Positions 9,439 to 18,447 of a stretch of DNA of 40,481 nt are shown here, one piece after another. This DNA is from Phytomonas francai. Lineage: Eukaryota; Euglenozoa; Kinetoplastea; Trypanosomatida; Trypanosomatidae. The position numbers and the translations under genes are program-made. A model generated the notes under the pieces. That model saw only the letters and a list, made by a program, of their open reading frames with translations. It did no database searches and had not been told where the DNA came from. The stretch is taken from positions 948,148 through 988,628 of the forward strand of contig MJCC01000004.1 in the NCBI GenBank assembly GCA_001766655.1. The letters run 5' to 3'. Each line of letters starts with the position of its first letter. Within the stretch, counting starts at the first letter, position 1.

Positions 9439-10170
9439 TTGAAAGGGGTAACAAGAGTTAAGATTGTTTGTACCTATCACTGTAGGCGCGCTAGTTGTCA
9501 CTTGGGAGCGTCTAATGGAGTCTCCGCTTCTTTGCTTGGAAGAAACTGATTACCCCTTTTATTTGCTCCACAATATAACTATAATAAGATGTGCAATCGT
9601 ACCAAATATGAATGTTTATTTTTTTTTCCTTCATAAACCAACCTTCCTTTCCCCTTCCAATATCATCATTAGTTTTATATCTCTGTGTTTTATGGAATAA
9701 AGAGGATGCTATAGAATTCTGCTCATATTTGAGGAATTGGGGACGTGAAAATGAACCTAAATAATTTCTGAAATAAGGAATGCATAAGGCATGAAAAATG
9801 ATAATACAGTCTAATTATTTGTTTCATCCTCCCCTCCCCCCCCCCCCATCCTGACATTATATTTTATGTGAAACAGTGGTGAACTATATTGTGTATGCCC
9901 TAGATTAATATTTTAAATTTCGAAGACGGATAAAAGACCCGTTTTGAGTATCCTAGCCGACGGCTAGGATAATCTTGATTTTAAAAAATATCACAATTTT
10001 CTCGCCTTTCCCCATTTCTCACTAATACGTGTAACTGGATACAATCTATAAAAGGAAACCCATTTGCATGCGTTCCCTAACTTAAATTATTTGAAACTAT
10101 GTCATCACATGTAGTGTGACGAATGTCATAGCTTATCTACATGTGCGGTTTTTGTGTAGAGGAATGAAAA
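9439..10170. other. Intergenic region with a palindrome and a C12 tract
   Basis: About 0.7 kb of AT-rich DNA between PSF2 and the small ORF at 10171. It holds a pyrimidine tract with C12 (9836-9847) and a 23-base palindrome (9949-9971). No ORF here looks coding. Confidence 0.5.
9949..9971 (+). repeat. Perfect 11-bp inverted repeat around one base
   Basis: TATCCTAGCCG, then A, then CGGCTAGGATA: two perfectly complementary 11-base arms. As RNA on either strand it would form a stem with a small loop at the CGACG centre. GC-rich arms stand out in AT-rich flanks. No function is shown by the sequence. Confidence 0.9.
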
Positions 10171-10398
10171 TCATAAACCCGGGTCTCCCTCCCAGTGCTC
10201 TCCCTTTGACACCATTTTATCGTAGGCGTAGCTTTGTAGCCTGAAATATGAAAGAAAAAATGCAGACACTTGCTTTTCCATACACAACCCATAGACCTGG
10301 AAATTGACACCACATAGAGAAAAGTTGAAATAGAGCAACAAACGGCTACTAAGATCACTGATAAAAGCATCGGGTAAATATTTTAAGTTATCGCCCAT
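10171..10398 (-). CDS. Small hypothetical protein, 75 residues
   Basis: A short ATG frame (starting MGDNLKYLPDAF and ending HWEGDPGL) between PSF2 and ALG7. Its composition is protein-like, with mixed acidic, aromatic and aliphatic residues, and a central hydrophobic part (LLLYFNFSLCGV). The best support is upstream: a 43-base pyrimidine-rich tract on the minus strand is followed by the first AG at 10435-10436, which would leave a short leader before this ATG. I do not recognise a family. It could be a real small gene, or the tract may serve a non-coding transcript. Confidence 0.45.
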   Translation of the reverse strand: MGDNLKYLPDAFISDLSSRLLLYFNFSLCGVNFQVYGLCMEKQVSAFFLSYFRLQSYAYDKMVSKGEHWEGDPGL

Positions 10399-10434
10399 GG
10401 CTGCTGGTCTCACTTGTCAGCTTAAGCTTTCACC

Positions 10435-10484
10435 CTCATAGAGCCAAAGGAGGGAAACGAGGGAATGAGAAGTGGGAAGTAAAG
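10435..10484 (-). promoter_or_regulatory. Predicted spliced-leader acceptor for the 75-residue ORF
   Basis: On the minus strand a pyrimidine-rich tract (10442-10484) precedes the first AG at 10435-10436, 37 bases before the ATG. This is the standard trypanosomatid trans-splice layout; the exact site is inferred. Confidence 0.5.
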
Positions 10485-10538
10485 ACAATATAATTGGGTC
10501 GTTCTGTTCCAGTGTCTTCTTGGTGTATCATGAAGTGT

Positions 10539-11873
10539 TCAGTAGACATTATTAAACATCCAAGAGACAACAAAATAACGAACAATAAGGCTTAATGCGG
10601 TGGTGATAACCTGCAAAGTTATCACTATTGTTGTCAGAGTTTTTTCGTGCATGTCACCGAACACAAATAGTATCAAGTTGAGTATTGTGTAATTGTGGCT
10701 ATTTGTGAGGACATCCCTGGAAGAAATCCATCTAGGCACGCGATGTTTTGGACAGCTCACAATATTAAACAGTTGGGGAAGGGAAATTAAAAAGTTAAGA
10801 ATCTGTGGTGTGAAAAATAGAAGGAGTGTTTTACTGTATCTTCCCATGATACCAGCAACCGCAAGAACGGTTCCCGCAAAGTAAGTGTAACTATCCCCCA
10901 CAAAAATTCTTGCTGGATAGCAATTATGCTTCCATAGAGCCAAGCTAACCCCAATAAATGGGATAAGAAGGAACAATGCACGGATTTGATAGATAGGGGA
11001 AGGGTCCGGGTTATTTGGTTGTTTAGTACTCTCAACAACGCTTTTTAAACCAAGTTGGACCAAGTTGTGCACCACACAGCCAACGGCAATGACAATACTC
11101 TGTCCTACCTCAACACCATTTATGCCAGCCAATATGTTTATGCTATTCGTGCAAAAAACGCATAGCATAGAAAGATAGAAAAGGTAAAGATGCCCGAGGG
11201 TAAACAATAGGTAACCCTCGTGGTATTGTACCCAAGGATATTCTGTCAGCTGCCGATGAGGAAACACAGATGAATGACTCGTGAATGCTGATGCGACATA
11301 GTTCCATGTGGCATCTACATAACGCGCAAGGATTGGTGGGATCAAAATGGTGGTGCTACCCCTGTATGCCATTACCAAGGGCAGTGAGCCAATAATGGAA
11401 AGAAATATTTTGTAGCGCCAGCGCACATCCAAAACGTCGTCAACAAACCCTAATAGCAACATAACAGAGATGGTTGTGAACGCTCCAGAAAGAGCCGATA
11501 TTTCTTCTTGTAACAAGAAGATCAATGTGATAACTACAGAGAGGTACACTGCTCCCGACAAGATTCCAAGAGATTCAGGCACATACCTCTTTTTAAATTC
11601 TTCCAATGCGCCAGGCGTATTTGCATAAGCGGTACACTTCGACGCAAATAACTGGCGCTCTTCTGGAGTAATTTTATTAATGTCAATACCGAAGAGATTG
11701 CGCCGAAAAAGAGTTTGCGCAACTGAAGGGATGTAATACAAAGTCACAAAGTAAGCTATAATCCCGCCAATGGTGATGAGCGAGAGTTCTACTGCATGGC
11801 GAATAATACCGTCAATAGTTGCCTGTGTGTATATTCCCAATTCGCTAGATACATTACGCAAGCTTATAGACAT
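10539..11873 (-). CDS. ALG7: UDP-GlcNAc:dolichyl-phosphate GlcNAc-1-phosphotransferase
   Basis: 444-residue multi-pass ER enzyme (DPAGT1/GPT family) that transfers GlcNAc-1-phosphate from UDP-GlcNAc to dolichyl phosphate, the first and tunicamycin-sensitive step of N-glycan precursor synthesis. Family motifs in order: GFVDDVLDVRWR (about 142-153, with the paired aspartates that bind metal and substrate), NILAGINGVEVGQ (about 246-258), PARIFVGDSYTYFAG (about 320-334) and PKHRVPRW (about 375-382). About ten hydrophobic helices surround them. Length matches yeast Alg7 (448). The start is the first ATG; upstream the frame stays open to a stop without another ATG. All key residues I can place are present, so the enzyme should be active. 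Confidence 0.94.
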   Translation of the reverse strand: MSISLRNVSSELGIYTQATIDGIIRHAVELSLITIGGIIAYFVTLYYIPSVAQTLFRRNLFGIDINKITPEERQLFASKCTAYANTPGALEEFKKRYVPESLGILSGAVYLSVVITLIFLLQEEISALSGAFTTISVMLLLGFVDDVLDVRWRYKIFLSIIGSLPLVMAYRGSTTILIPPILARYVDATWNYVASAFTSHSSVFPHRQLTEYPWVQYHEGYLLFTLGHLYLFYLSMLCVFCTNSINILAGINGVEVGQSIVIAVGCVVHNLVQLGLKSVVESTKQPNNPDPSPIYQIRALFLLIPFIGVSLALWKHNCYPARIFVGDSYTYFAGTVLAVAGIMGRYSKTLLLFFTPQILNFLISLPQLFNIVSCPKHRVPRWISSRDVLTNSHNYTILNLILFVFGDMHEKTLTTIVITLQVITTALSLIVRYFVVSWMFNNVY

Positions 11874-12110
11874 GTGGCTTTCAATCTGCTCAATGAACAA
11901 TGTGTATACTAGGGAAAAAATATGTAAAAAATATACGCGTTTATTTTGTGTTTGACTGAGATTTAGGTGAGATTAAGCCTTGGATTAAAGAAAGCTTAAA
12001 CAGGAAGACAACGCATTGCACAGTATGCGGTAATAGGAGCCAAGGAGTGTCAATCTGTCAAGCCACTATTCTACCCCCTTTTTATATAATCCTGCTAATT
12101 TAGGATTTCC

Positions 12111-13166
12111 TTAATCACTCCACGTATCACCGTCGTCAGTGAACAGACGCCCCCCATTCTGACCTTGGCTACGCTGAGATCGCAATGTGATTTCCTTATT
12201 CTCGTCTACCCTCTCTAAATCGGCACCAAAGTCTCTTTGACCCTCCTCGATATCATCATCACTGTCCGGGGCAAATGAAGGCTCACTACTACTACTTGTA
12301 ACTAGTTTCGAGCCCAGCTCCTCGTCGCTCTGGAGAATACTGTCCTTTAGATAAACAGAGTGCTTAGCACCAACAGTTTTTTTATGATTAATCACGCGGA
12401 AGGTCCCTTCATCTTCTCTTGTCAACGCCCTCGAAAAGTGATTGCCCGTGGCTTCCATTTTGAAGACGGTGTCTTTGGCATTCTGTGTACCTTGCGCTGC
12501 GTCCCGGAGGTCCCAAAGGAGCCTGCGATCGGCGGGCTCCAATTTTGTGAGGAAAGTCGCTGCTCGCTGCAGAACCTGCTGCGTAAGGGTCTCTTCCAAG
12601 GCGTCACTACCGTCCTCAAGATCAACAAAGAAGCCTCTATGACCACTACTTCCAGTATTTGATGAGGCAACTATTACATCTTTAATGATTTTATTGCGTC
12701 CTTTGGATTCATATCTCTTCATGGGCTTATGATTGAACTCCTCCAATCTTTTTTTTTTCGAGAGCTTTTCTGCACAGGATGGTGGTAGTGATAAGAGACA
12801 ATCCTTCCCTGTTCTCGGTAAGCTTGCATCCCTTATTGTCTTTGTTTTGTGCTTAGCCTTGTCTTGCTTCTGATGCGGTGATGGGGGCCCTGACATAACC
12901 GTCTCATGCTCGGCAACCTTCTTTCCTTGACTCGCTGAGGTATTACTTAAAAATAGGTTGGCAAGTTTCTCAAGTTCTCTCTCATCTAGAGACTGATGAA
13001 ATAGCTCTGTAGAATGTATGTTGCTGTTCAACTGTGCATTATGATTAGTGCAAAGGTGCGATTGTTGAACAGCACCTATTCGGGGGATGGATCCACGCTC
13101 GAGTAGCATATCAGCTGCAGCACGCTTTTTGTTTCGCTTCCTGGTTAATCTACAGGGATTTCCCAT
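12111..13166 (-). CDS. Hypothetical protein, 351 residues, basic and acidic low complexity
   Basis: I do not recognise a family. The N-terminus is strongly basic (RLTRKRNKKR), a possible nuclear localisation signal, preceded by MGNPC, which is only a weak candidate for acylation. The middle is Lys- and Ser-rich with KHKTK and KLSKKKRLEEF stretches. A predicted helical part follows (about 195-235, including QQVLQRAATFLTKLEPADRRLLWDL), and the C-terminus is acidic and serine-rich (SSSSEPSFAPDSDDDIEE, ending DDGDTWSD). This pattern suits a nuclear or nucleolar protein, but that is inference. A convincing trans-splice signal lies about 50 bases upstream of the ATG, supporting a real gene. Confidence 0.75.
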   Translation of the reverse strand: MGNPCRLTRKRNKKRAAADMLLERGSIPRIGAVQQSHLCTNHNAQLNSNIHSTELFHQSLDERELEKLANLFLSNTSASQGKKVAEHETVMSGPPSPHQKQDKAKHKTKTIRDASLPRTGKDCLLSLPPSCAEKLSKKKRLEEFNHKPMKRYESKGRNKIIKDVIVASSNTGSSGHRGFFVDLEDGSDALEETLTQQVLQRAATFLTKLEPADRRLLWDLRDAAQGTQNAKDTVFKMEATGNHFSRALTREDEGTFRVINHKKTVGAKHSVYLKDSILQSDEELGSKLVTSSSSEPSFAPDSDDDIEEGQRDFGADLERVDENKEITLRSQRSQGQNGGRLFTDDGDTWSD

Positions 13167-13706
13167 TATCCTAAGATTTTTTTACAAAACTTTTCTTATT
13201 TTCCCCGTTCAGTAGCGCCTCAACATGTGAAAAGGAAAAACAGTAAAATAAAATAATAGTAAAAAGATAAACAAAAAAAAGGGAATAATCATTGAATCGA
13301 CGATGTCATGATCAAGATTCGCAGTGAAATAATTTATTTAAAACTACACAGGCAGAAAACATCAGCTTCATTTTATTACTGCCCCTGTTTCGCTGATTTA
13401 GTCTCTACCAAAACCAGGTTAGGGTTTATTGCCCCCTTTACATAAGTTTTTTTTTAAAAAAATGCAACAACAACAACGAAAAGATACTCTGTTGTACATC
13501 AAGGAAAAAAGGTGACGACGCAAAAGTGGATCTTTCCCGTTTTATGTATATTTGGGAAAAAAGGGGGGTCTTGGAGGAAGGGGAGAAATACAATTCATAA
13601 GCCATTGCCATGTGTGTGCAGTGCATTTCCCGCTCGAAACCTTTTTTTTGCTATCGTATCCATACTTTAGCTTTGTTCAATTACTACCCTGGAAAGTTCT
13701 TCAGAT
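13167..13706. other. Intergenic region between the 351-residue gene and the IQ/coiled-coil gene
   Basis: 540 bases of AT-rich DNA holding the 3' flank of the gene to the right and, near 13219-13292, the splice signal for the gene to the left. Nothing else is seen. Confidence 0.6.
13219..13292 (-). promoter_or_regulatory. Predicted spliced-leader acceptor for the 351-residue gene
   Basis: A T-rich pyrimidine tract on the minus strand ends at the first AG (13219-13220), giving a predicted 5' UTR of about 52 bases. Confidence 0.55.
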
Positions 13707-15635
13707 TTAGATCCTTTTCCTAATTTTCTTTTCACCCTTCTTTAGCTTTCTCAGTGCAAGTCGCGTAAACATGGCACGAATGGCCGATTGTAGCCTAGAT
13801 GCTGCCTCATATACCGCCCCTCTTTTCTGCTCCTCTATAGTAGTAGCTGCCACTTCTTTCTGGCGACTCTCATCACGCTGCATCTGAAGGGTGAGTTGCA
13901 CTTCCATTTCTGCCTCACAGTCGCGTAGTCGCTCTGAGCACTGCTGGCGCGTTTGCTCTGCATCGAGTTTCATTTCCTCTACCCACTTGAGTTTGGTTTG
14001 GTTCTTGCGATTCCAATCTGCGGCCATCGTATCTAGCTCCTGGATTCGATCATAAAGAAACTCGACGTACATTTTGTGCGTGTCATTCTCCACTTGGAGC
14101 AGATGTTGGTTCGCTTTCATATTCTTAGTCACCTCGCGTTGCTCTTCTTCTGCTTTGCGTTTTTGACCCTCTGTAGCAGCTTCCATTGTCGCCTTCGCAT
14201 CCAACGTGCGCTCCTCGAGAGTGCGCCTCTTCTCACGCAACTCAAGACGCAACACAGCTATCTTAGCCCGCCGTTCAGCCAGTTCACACTCCTTGAGGCT
14301 GCGCTCCTGTGCCATGTTGTGCTGTAGCTGCTTCACATTTTGATTGAGCTCCTTCTGCTTTCGGACCAGTGCGTCAGCCCAACGCTGGGCAGCCTGTTCT
14401 TGGAGCACCTTTTGCGTGAAACCTAGAAAAGATGAAGTGAGTGGGATACGGGGCTGATTGGGGACGTTTTTCACGGCACGCCGCATCTGCATCGTGCTTC
14501 CAAAGCGTTTGGGGAGTGTCGTGTGAATCGTGTTTGTATGCGATAAACGGGAAGGGGGCGCTTCTGAAGAATCTTTAAGTGTCCCTTGAATGTTCCCGAA
14601 GGAATGTATGGAGGCCCCACTCGTAGAGCGACATAAGCTAGGTAATTGTTGTCCGGAGTTGGAAAAAGTGATTAGCCCCAAACCTGTTTGATGGGTGTCC
14701 CCACGTTGAGAAGAATAGCACGTAGATTCTTGGTACCCTATCGTCAGTTCCATGATTGTGTCCTTCAACAGCATGATTAGTTCCTCTCGCTCATTCGAGA
14801 TCTTACGCCAGTTGTCAATATCGTTGGGGTTATCTTTGAGTTGCGTAAAAAGGACCCGGCGATGCTCGCGCAGCTTGGCCGATACACGCATGAGTTCATG
14901 CTGAAGTTCCTCTTGTTGGGAATCACCCGTTCGACCAAATAACTGTTTTACACGTAGGCTAGCCTCAGTGAGTGGAGTCCTGAGCCGTGATGCACGGAGA
15001 AATTCCTCGTAACGTGCCTCAAGCAATTGCTGCTCCTTCAGGAGCTCAGCAACGGTCGGGCGGCCGCGGTAGGTCTCTTTAGCCGACTCGACAAGCGCGG
15101 CGGACACAGTAGAATACGTCGTGTGCATTGCAGCCGCATCATCGATCACGTGTCCATTTTGTGTGAAAAGCGCCGCTCCACGCGGTGCAGCTACATTTTT
15201 GACGGCACCGCTGTGAAAATGGATTGAAGTCTTGGAGGGGCCATTCGAAACCGCCGCCTCCAGCTCAGTACCAGCATCACCGAGTGAATTCGTTTCAGGC
15301 TTGCTTATCAGGTTGCCACCGCCTGATCCGCTGTCATCCAAGAGGGTCAGTAACTGCAGCCGTTCCACTGCCTTCTCAAGGACTGCCACAACACGGTTCG
15401 TTGTAATAAAGTCGATCTGTGCATCAAAAGGCACTTGACATAATTCTAGAACACGAGATGTGGCCGGCAGTAAGTTTTTTAGGGACATCCCTCCGTCATG
15501 GCTCGTGCGTGCCCCAGCCCCACTACTCAGTCCTTGGGAAAGACTTCTTGCAGCAGTTGTTTTCGAAGAGGCTCTACTGTTTGAGTGCGATTTTGAGAGC
15601 TTGGGGAAACTATTGGGTAATGTCAAATCTGTCAT
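13707..15635 (-). CDS. IQ-motif coiled-coil protein, nexin-dynein regulatory complex DRC10/DRC9-like
   Basis: 642-residue probable axonemal protein. The N-terminal conserved part (about 75-105, ITTNRVVAVLEKAVERLQLL then TLL) closely resembles the start of DRC10/IQCD, which has TT..R....L..A...L.L.TLL. A second conserved helical block covers about 215-305 (DNWRKISNEREELIMLLKDT). From about 395 to 600 the protein is a long, highly charged coiled coil. It ends with a single IQ motif (AASRLQSAIRAMFTRLALRK) and a basic tail (KKGEKKIRKRI), the same architecture as IQCD and IQCG. These two are adjacent N-DRC subunits that regulate dynein in motile flagella. I prefer DRC10 from the N-terminal block, but DRC9 (IQCG) is not excluded. 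Residues 1-60 are Ser-rich and probably disordered. Confidence 0.65.
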   Translation of the reverse strand: MTDLTLPNSFPKLSKSHSNSRASSKTTAARSLSQGLSSGAGARTSHDGGMSLKNLLPATSRVLELCQVPFDAQIDFITTNRVVAVLEKAVERLQLLTLLDDSGSGGGNLISKPETNSLGDAGTELEAAVSNGPSKTSIHFHSGAVKNVAAPRGAALFTQNGHVIDDAAAMHTTYSTVSAALVESAKETYRGRPTVAELLKEQQLLEARYEEFLRASRLRTPLTEASLRVKQLFGRTGDSQQEELQHELMRVSAKLREHRRVLFTQLKDNPNDIDNWRKISNEREELIMLLKDTIMELTIGYQESTCYSSQRGDTHQTGLGLITFSNSGQQLPSLCRSTSGASIHSFGNIQGTLKDSSEAPPSRLSHTNTIHTTLPKRFGSTMQMRRAVKNVPNQPRIPLTSSFLGFTQKVLQEQAAQRWADALVRKQKELNQNVKQLQHNMAQERSLKECELAERRAKIAVLRLELREKRRTLEERTLDAKATMEAATEGQKRKAEEEQREVTKNMKANQHLLQVENDTHKMYVEFLYDRIQELDTMAADWNRKNQTKLKWVEEMKLDAEQTRQQCSERLRDCEAEMEVQLTLQMQRDESRQKEVAATTIEEQKRGAVYEAASRLQSAIRAMFTRLALRKLKKGEKKIRKRI

Positions 15636-16130
15636 TATGCTGATCAGGATGCAAACTCAGCCTAAACTGTAAAAACGAGTAATCAAAAAAATTAAACAGG
15701 CTAAAAACTACTCAATCTTTCAAACCCACTTTTTTTGAGGAGATTCTCCGTTCTGACACTTTTATTTTCAACCCTTTTCTCTTTGCTCCATTTTCCAACG
15801 TGAATATTGGATTAAAAAAAAAAAACGGAGGAGAGGAAGGGGAAAAATGCATCAAATTGCAATAGACTACCAATAAAACTTTTTTGAATGACGATTTCAA
15901 CATTGTACACACCAACATCCTGTTCGCACGCGATGAGCGAGCCTAAGTCTTCCATGTTGATTTTTAATCGTAACGGCATATTTAAAAGTTTATTTCCATT
16001 CGAACAAGACAAATAAATATCCCTTGTAGTGGTCGTGTTAAATACTGGTTCACCCACAAATTTATACAGAGACGAAGGAATTAAACGAGGAAAATGCTCG
16101 CCTGTCTAATTCTCTCTATAGTACCACATA
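15636..16130. other. Intergenic region upstream of the IQ/coiled-coil gene
   Basis: 495 bases. On the minus strand a pyrimidine tract at 15814-15847 (with T12) is followed by AG at 15786-15787, a likely splice acceptor for the gene to the left. A minus-strand frame open from about 16105 to 15812 looks somewhat protein-like but has no early ATG and runs into that tract. Confidence 0.5.
15786..15847 (-). promoter_or_regulatory. Predicted spliced-leader acceptor for the IQ/coiled-coil gene
   Basis: Pyrimidine tract including T12, then the first AG at 15786-15787; the predicted 5' UTR is about 150 bases. A closer alternative AG lies at 15667-15668. Confidence 0.5.
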
Positions 16131-16676
16131 TTAAGAATTTTGTTGCCATTCTGATTTGCACACTGTGCACTGAAAAAAAATTGTCTGTCCCTCATCTGCA
16201 CCCCGCGTTTGCCGCGCGAAAGTCTTGCACGGGCGATGCATCCCACAGCTCTCGCATAGCGCTTCTTCAATAACGCGATTGTCGATCTCAGTGATCCCCA
16301 CTTGCGTCTTTCCTTGTGCTAGCGATCTAGCTGTTGCCTCTCCGGAAGCCCCTTCATGAAGGCTTTCATCAACATTGGCATCGATAGAACGTAGCGCATG
16401 AAGCATCAACACATCGATCGTATCTTGGGTCAGGAGGCGAGCCGCTGCGTACAATGAAGATGTGGACGAAAGGGGCACTGGGGGCACGTGTGAAGCAGAA
16501 GTTTCTGAAGCCTGATGCAAGGTACCACAAGCTTCACAACTCATTGGCACTCGAGAGGATGAATTAATGGGAAAGGCTTGACCACACACAGCGCAGCTAA
16601 GGGTTCCAAGTGTGTAGACACTTTCTGAGATGTAGTGAGCCCTATCATTGTTGAAACTAACAGAGCAAGAGGGCAT
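16131..16676 (-). CDS. RNA polymerase zinc-ribbon subunit, RPA12-like (Pol I)
   Basis: 181-residue protein with two zinc ribbons, the layout of RPA12 (Pol I), RPB9 (Pol II) and RPC11 (Pol III). The N-terminal ribbon has CAVC (Cys28, Cys31) and CEAC (Cys47, Cys50). The C-terminal TFIIS-like ribbon has CESC (Cys141, Cys144), then QTRGADEGQTIFFQCTVC with the Asp161-Glu162 hairpin that promotes transcript cleavage, and Cys170/Cys173. The intact acidic pair argues for RPA12 or RPC11 rather than RPB9, and the QTRxADEGQT context fits RPA12 best. The ~90-residue linker between ribbons is longer than in yeast or human proteins (total ~110-125), perhaps a trypanosomatid insertion. The first ATG follows a T10-AG splice signal closely, which fixes the start. 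Confidence 0.75.
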   Translation of the reverse strand: MPSCSVSFNNDRAHYISESVYTLGTLSCAVCGQAFPINSSSRVPMSCEACGTLHQASETSASHVPPVPLSSTSSLYAAARLLTQDTIDVLMLHALRSIDANVDESLHEGASGEATARSLAQGKTQVGITEIDNRVIEEALCESCGMHRPCKTFARQTRGADEGQTIFFQCTVCKSEWQQNS

Positions 16677-16710
16677 CGTATTGTTTTTCAGCGATGGTGT
16701 AAAAATCGTC

Positions 16711-16726
16711 CTTTCCAAAAAAAAAA
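16711..16726 (-). promoter_or_regulatory. Predicted spliced-leader acceptor for the RPA12-like gene
   Basis: A T10 run on the minus strand followed by GGAAAG; AG at 16711-16712 gives a 5' UTR of about 34 bases to the ATG at 16676. Confidence 0.55.
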
Positions 16727-18447
16727 GACTTTTATTGGTTTCCCTTCACTCCGTCCATCCGAAAATAACAGTTATTATTATAGTTATAAAACAAGAAAAA
16801 GAAAGGAAAAATGAATTATTGAGAAAAGACTGTTTAGCACAATCCATGGTCATATCGTTTGTGTGTCGAATAATTTTGACATCAGCCTTATTTTTCCCCC
16901 TACAAATGTTGCTGCTGTTTTGCCATTTACTTTGAGACGGAATACACCGATGAAAATTGGAAATAATTTTAGTCCAATTTTCTCGTTCAAATACTATGTA
17001 GTCGAATTTCTTACCTACCCCTCTCTTTAGTGCTTTTCAAATAATAATTTAAATATCCTTATCTTAAGGGCACCGTTTAGTGGGAAAAAATATGTTTCGA
17101 GAAAATAATTTACCTAATAAACTCCATTTGCTTTCACACTACAGTGCCACATATGCTGATAGTAAAGCCGATAATAATAAAAACTGGTTGAAATAATGAA
17201 ACGAAAACACATTTATCACTACCTCTTTCAAAAGAAGGAAGAAATCCTTCGATTTATTTGCTTACTTATCGTGTTGTCCACTCGTGCTTAATACCGTAAT
17301 GAACCAAGCATTCTATCAAAAGAAGATTGAAAACGCAAATATGCACAATTTATGCGAATGAGATTATTTCTAAATGTGTTTATTGGTAGGCAAGCATACG
17401 AGAAAATATAAAACATTCTGAATGACGCTTCGGGTAAATAAATCGATTCTCAAAGCGACAGAAAATAGTGATCATGCACTACATCTTCGCATTTTATCTC
17501 ATATTTTTTGGCGATATCTGGATAGTCCATACGTAAAAAAAGTCATTATGGACATTGCGCTATATCCGAAGATTATCAACACAACAATTTCTACCAGTCC
17601 GGGATTACTGGGTATGGAAACCTCCTGAACCGTCCGGACACCAGTTCTAGTGCCATAACCAGAAAAATAGAGCGTTGATAGCAGCGCGCAGTTTATTCAA
17701 AAAAAACAAAACATGTGCGTAATAGTAAGCAGAAAAGAATAAAGTATCTCTAAATAAGATTTTAAGGGCACGGTTTCGGTATGCCAGTAAAAGGAGCAAC
17801 TATGGGTGATTAGGGAAGTGGTAGAGTTGTTTTTCACGAAAATAAACAATATGCAGCACGCGTTATAGCATTCCTCCTCTTCCTAGTCTGAGATCACGGA
17901 AAAAATAACCTCACTATGAAATTAAACAGACACAATGACATTTTTGACATACAAAGTTTCCACGTTAAAACAAATATACTTTAAATTTGTTTCAACTTTT
18001 CCCTTAAATAACGGGTACAAATAAAATAAGTAGCATATATACTAAAAAATGAATGCTTTAGACGGAGGAATACGATGCTCTACGTCACCGGAACGAGAAA
18101 CTGAAAAAAAAAAAGGAAGAATCATAAAGCCCTTACAATTTAAAAAAAAAGTCTTTCAAAAATCCAGAAAGGTTAAAACAAGCAAAAAGTCTAATCAAGT
18201 CAGTTCTGTAAGTGAAAGAGTTTTTTAAAAGGTAACATCTCATTTTTATGTAATGAATATATTAAAAGTATTTAGTGTATTAGGATTAAATAAAATAAAA
18301 GAGCTCTTAAATAATTTTTTTTTTTTAGAGATTAAACAAATATTCTTCGATTGGCTTAAAACAGGGAGAAAAAAACGATGGTTTTATTTTTTTAATCATA
18401 AGCATTTGAAATACAAACATGTGTTATGCATGTCATTACGATTTAAT
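16727..18447. other. Long AT-rich gap without a supported gene
   Basis: About 1.7 kb between the RPA12-like gene and the first amastin-like gene. Both strands carry only short frames with AT-driven composition (Lys, Asn, Ile, Phe). I see no RNA gene, transposon or clear amastin remnant. It is the right-hand start of an AT-rich island extending to about 22.9 kb. Confidence 0.5.

Noticed and set aside
15812..16105. A minus-strand open frame of about 98 codons (including RDIYLSCSNGNKLLNMPLRL) in the RPA12-IQ spacer.
   Set aside because: No ATG in its first half and it runs into the pyrimidine tract of the next gene. It may be an old remnant but there is not enough to call one.
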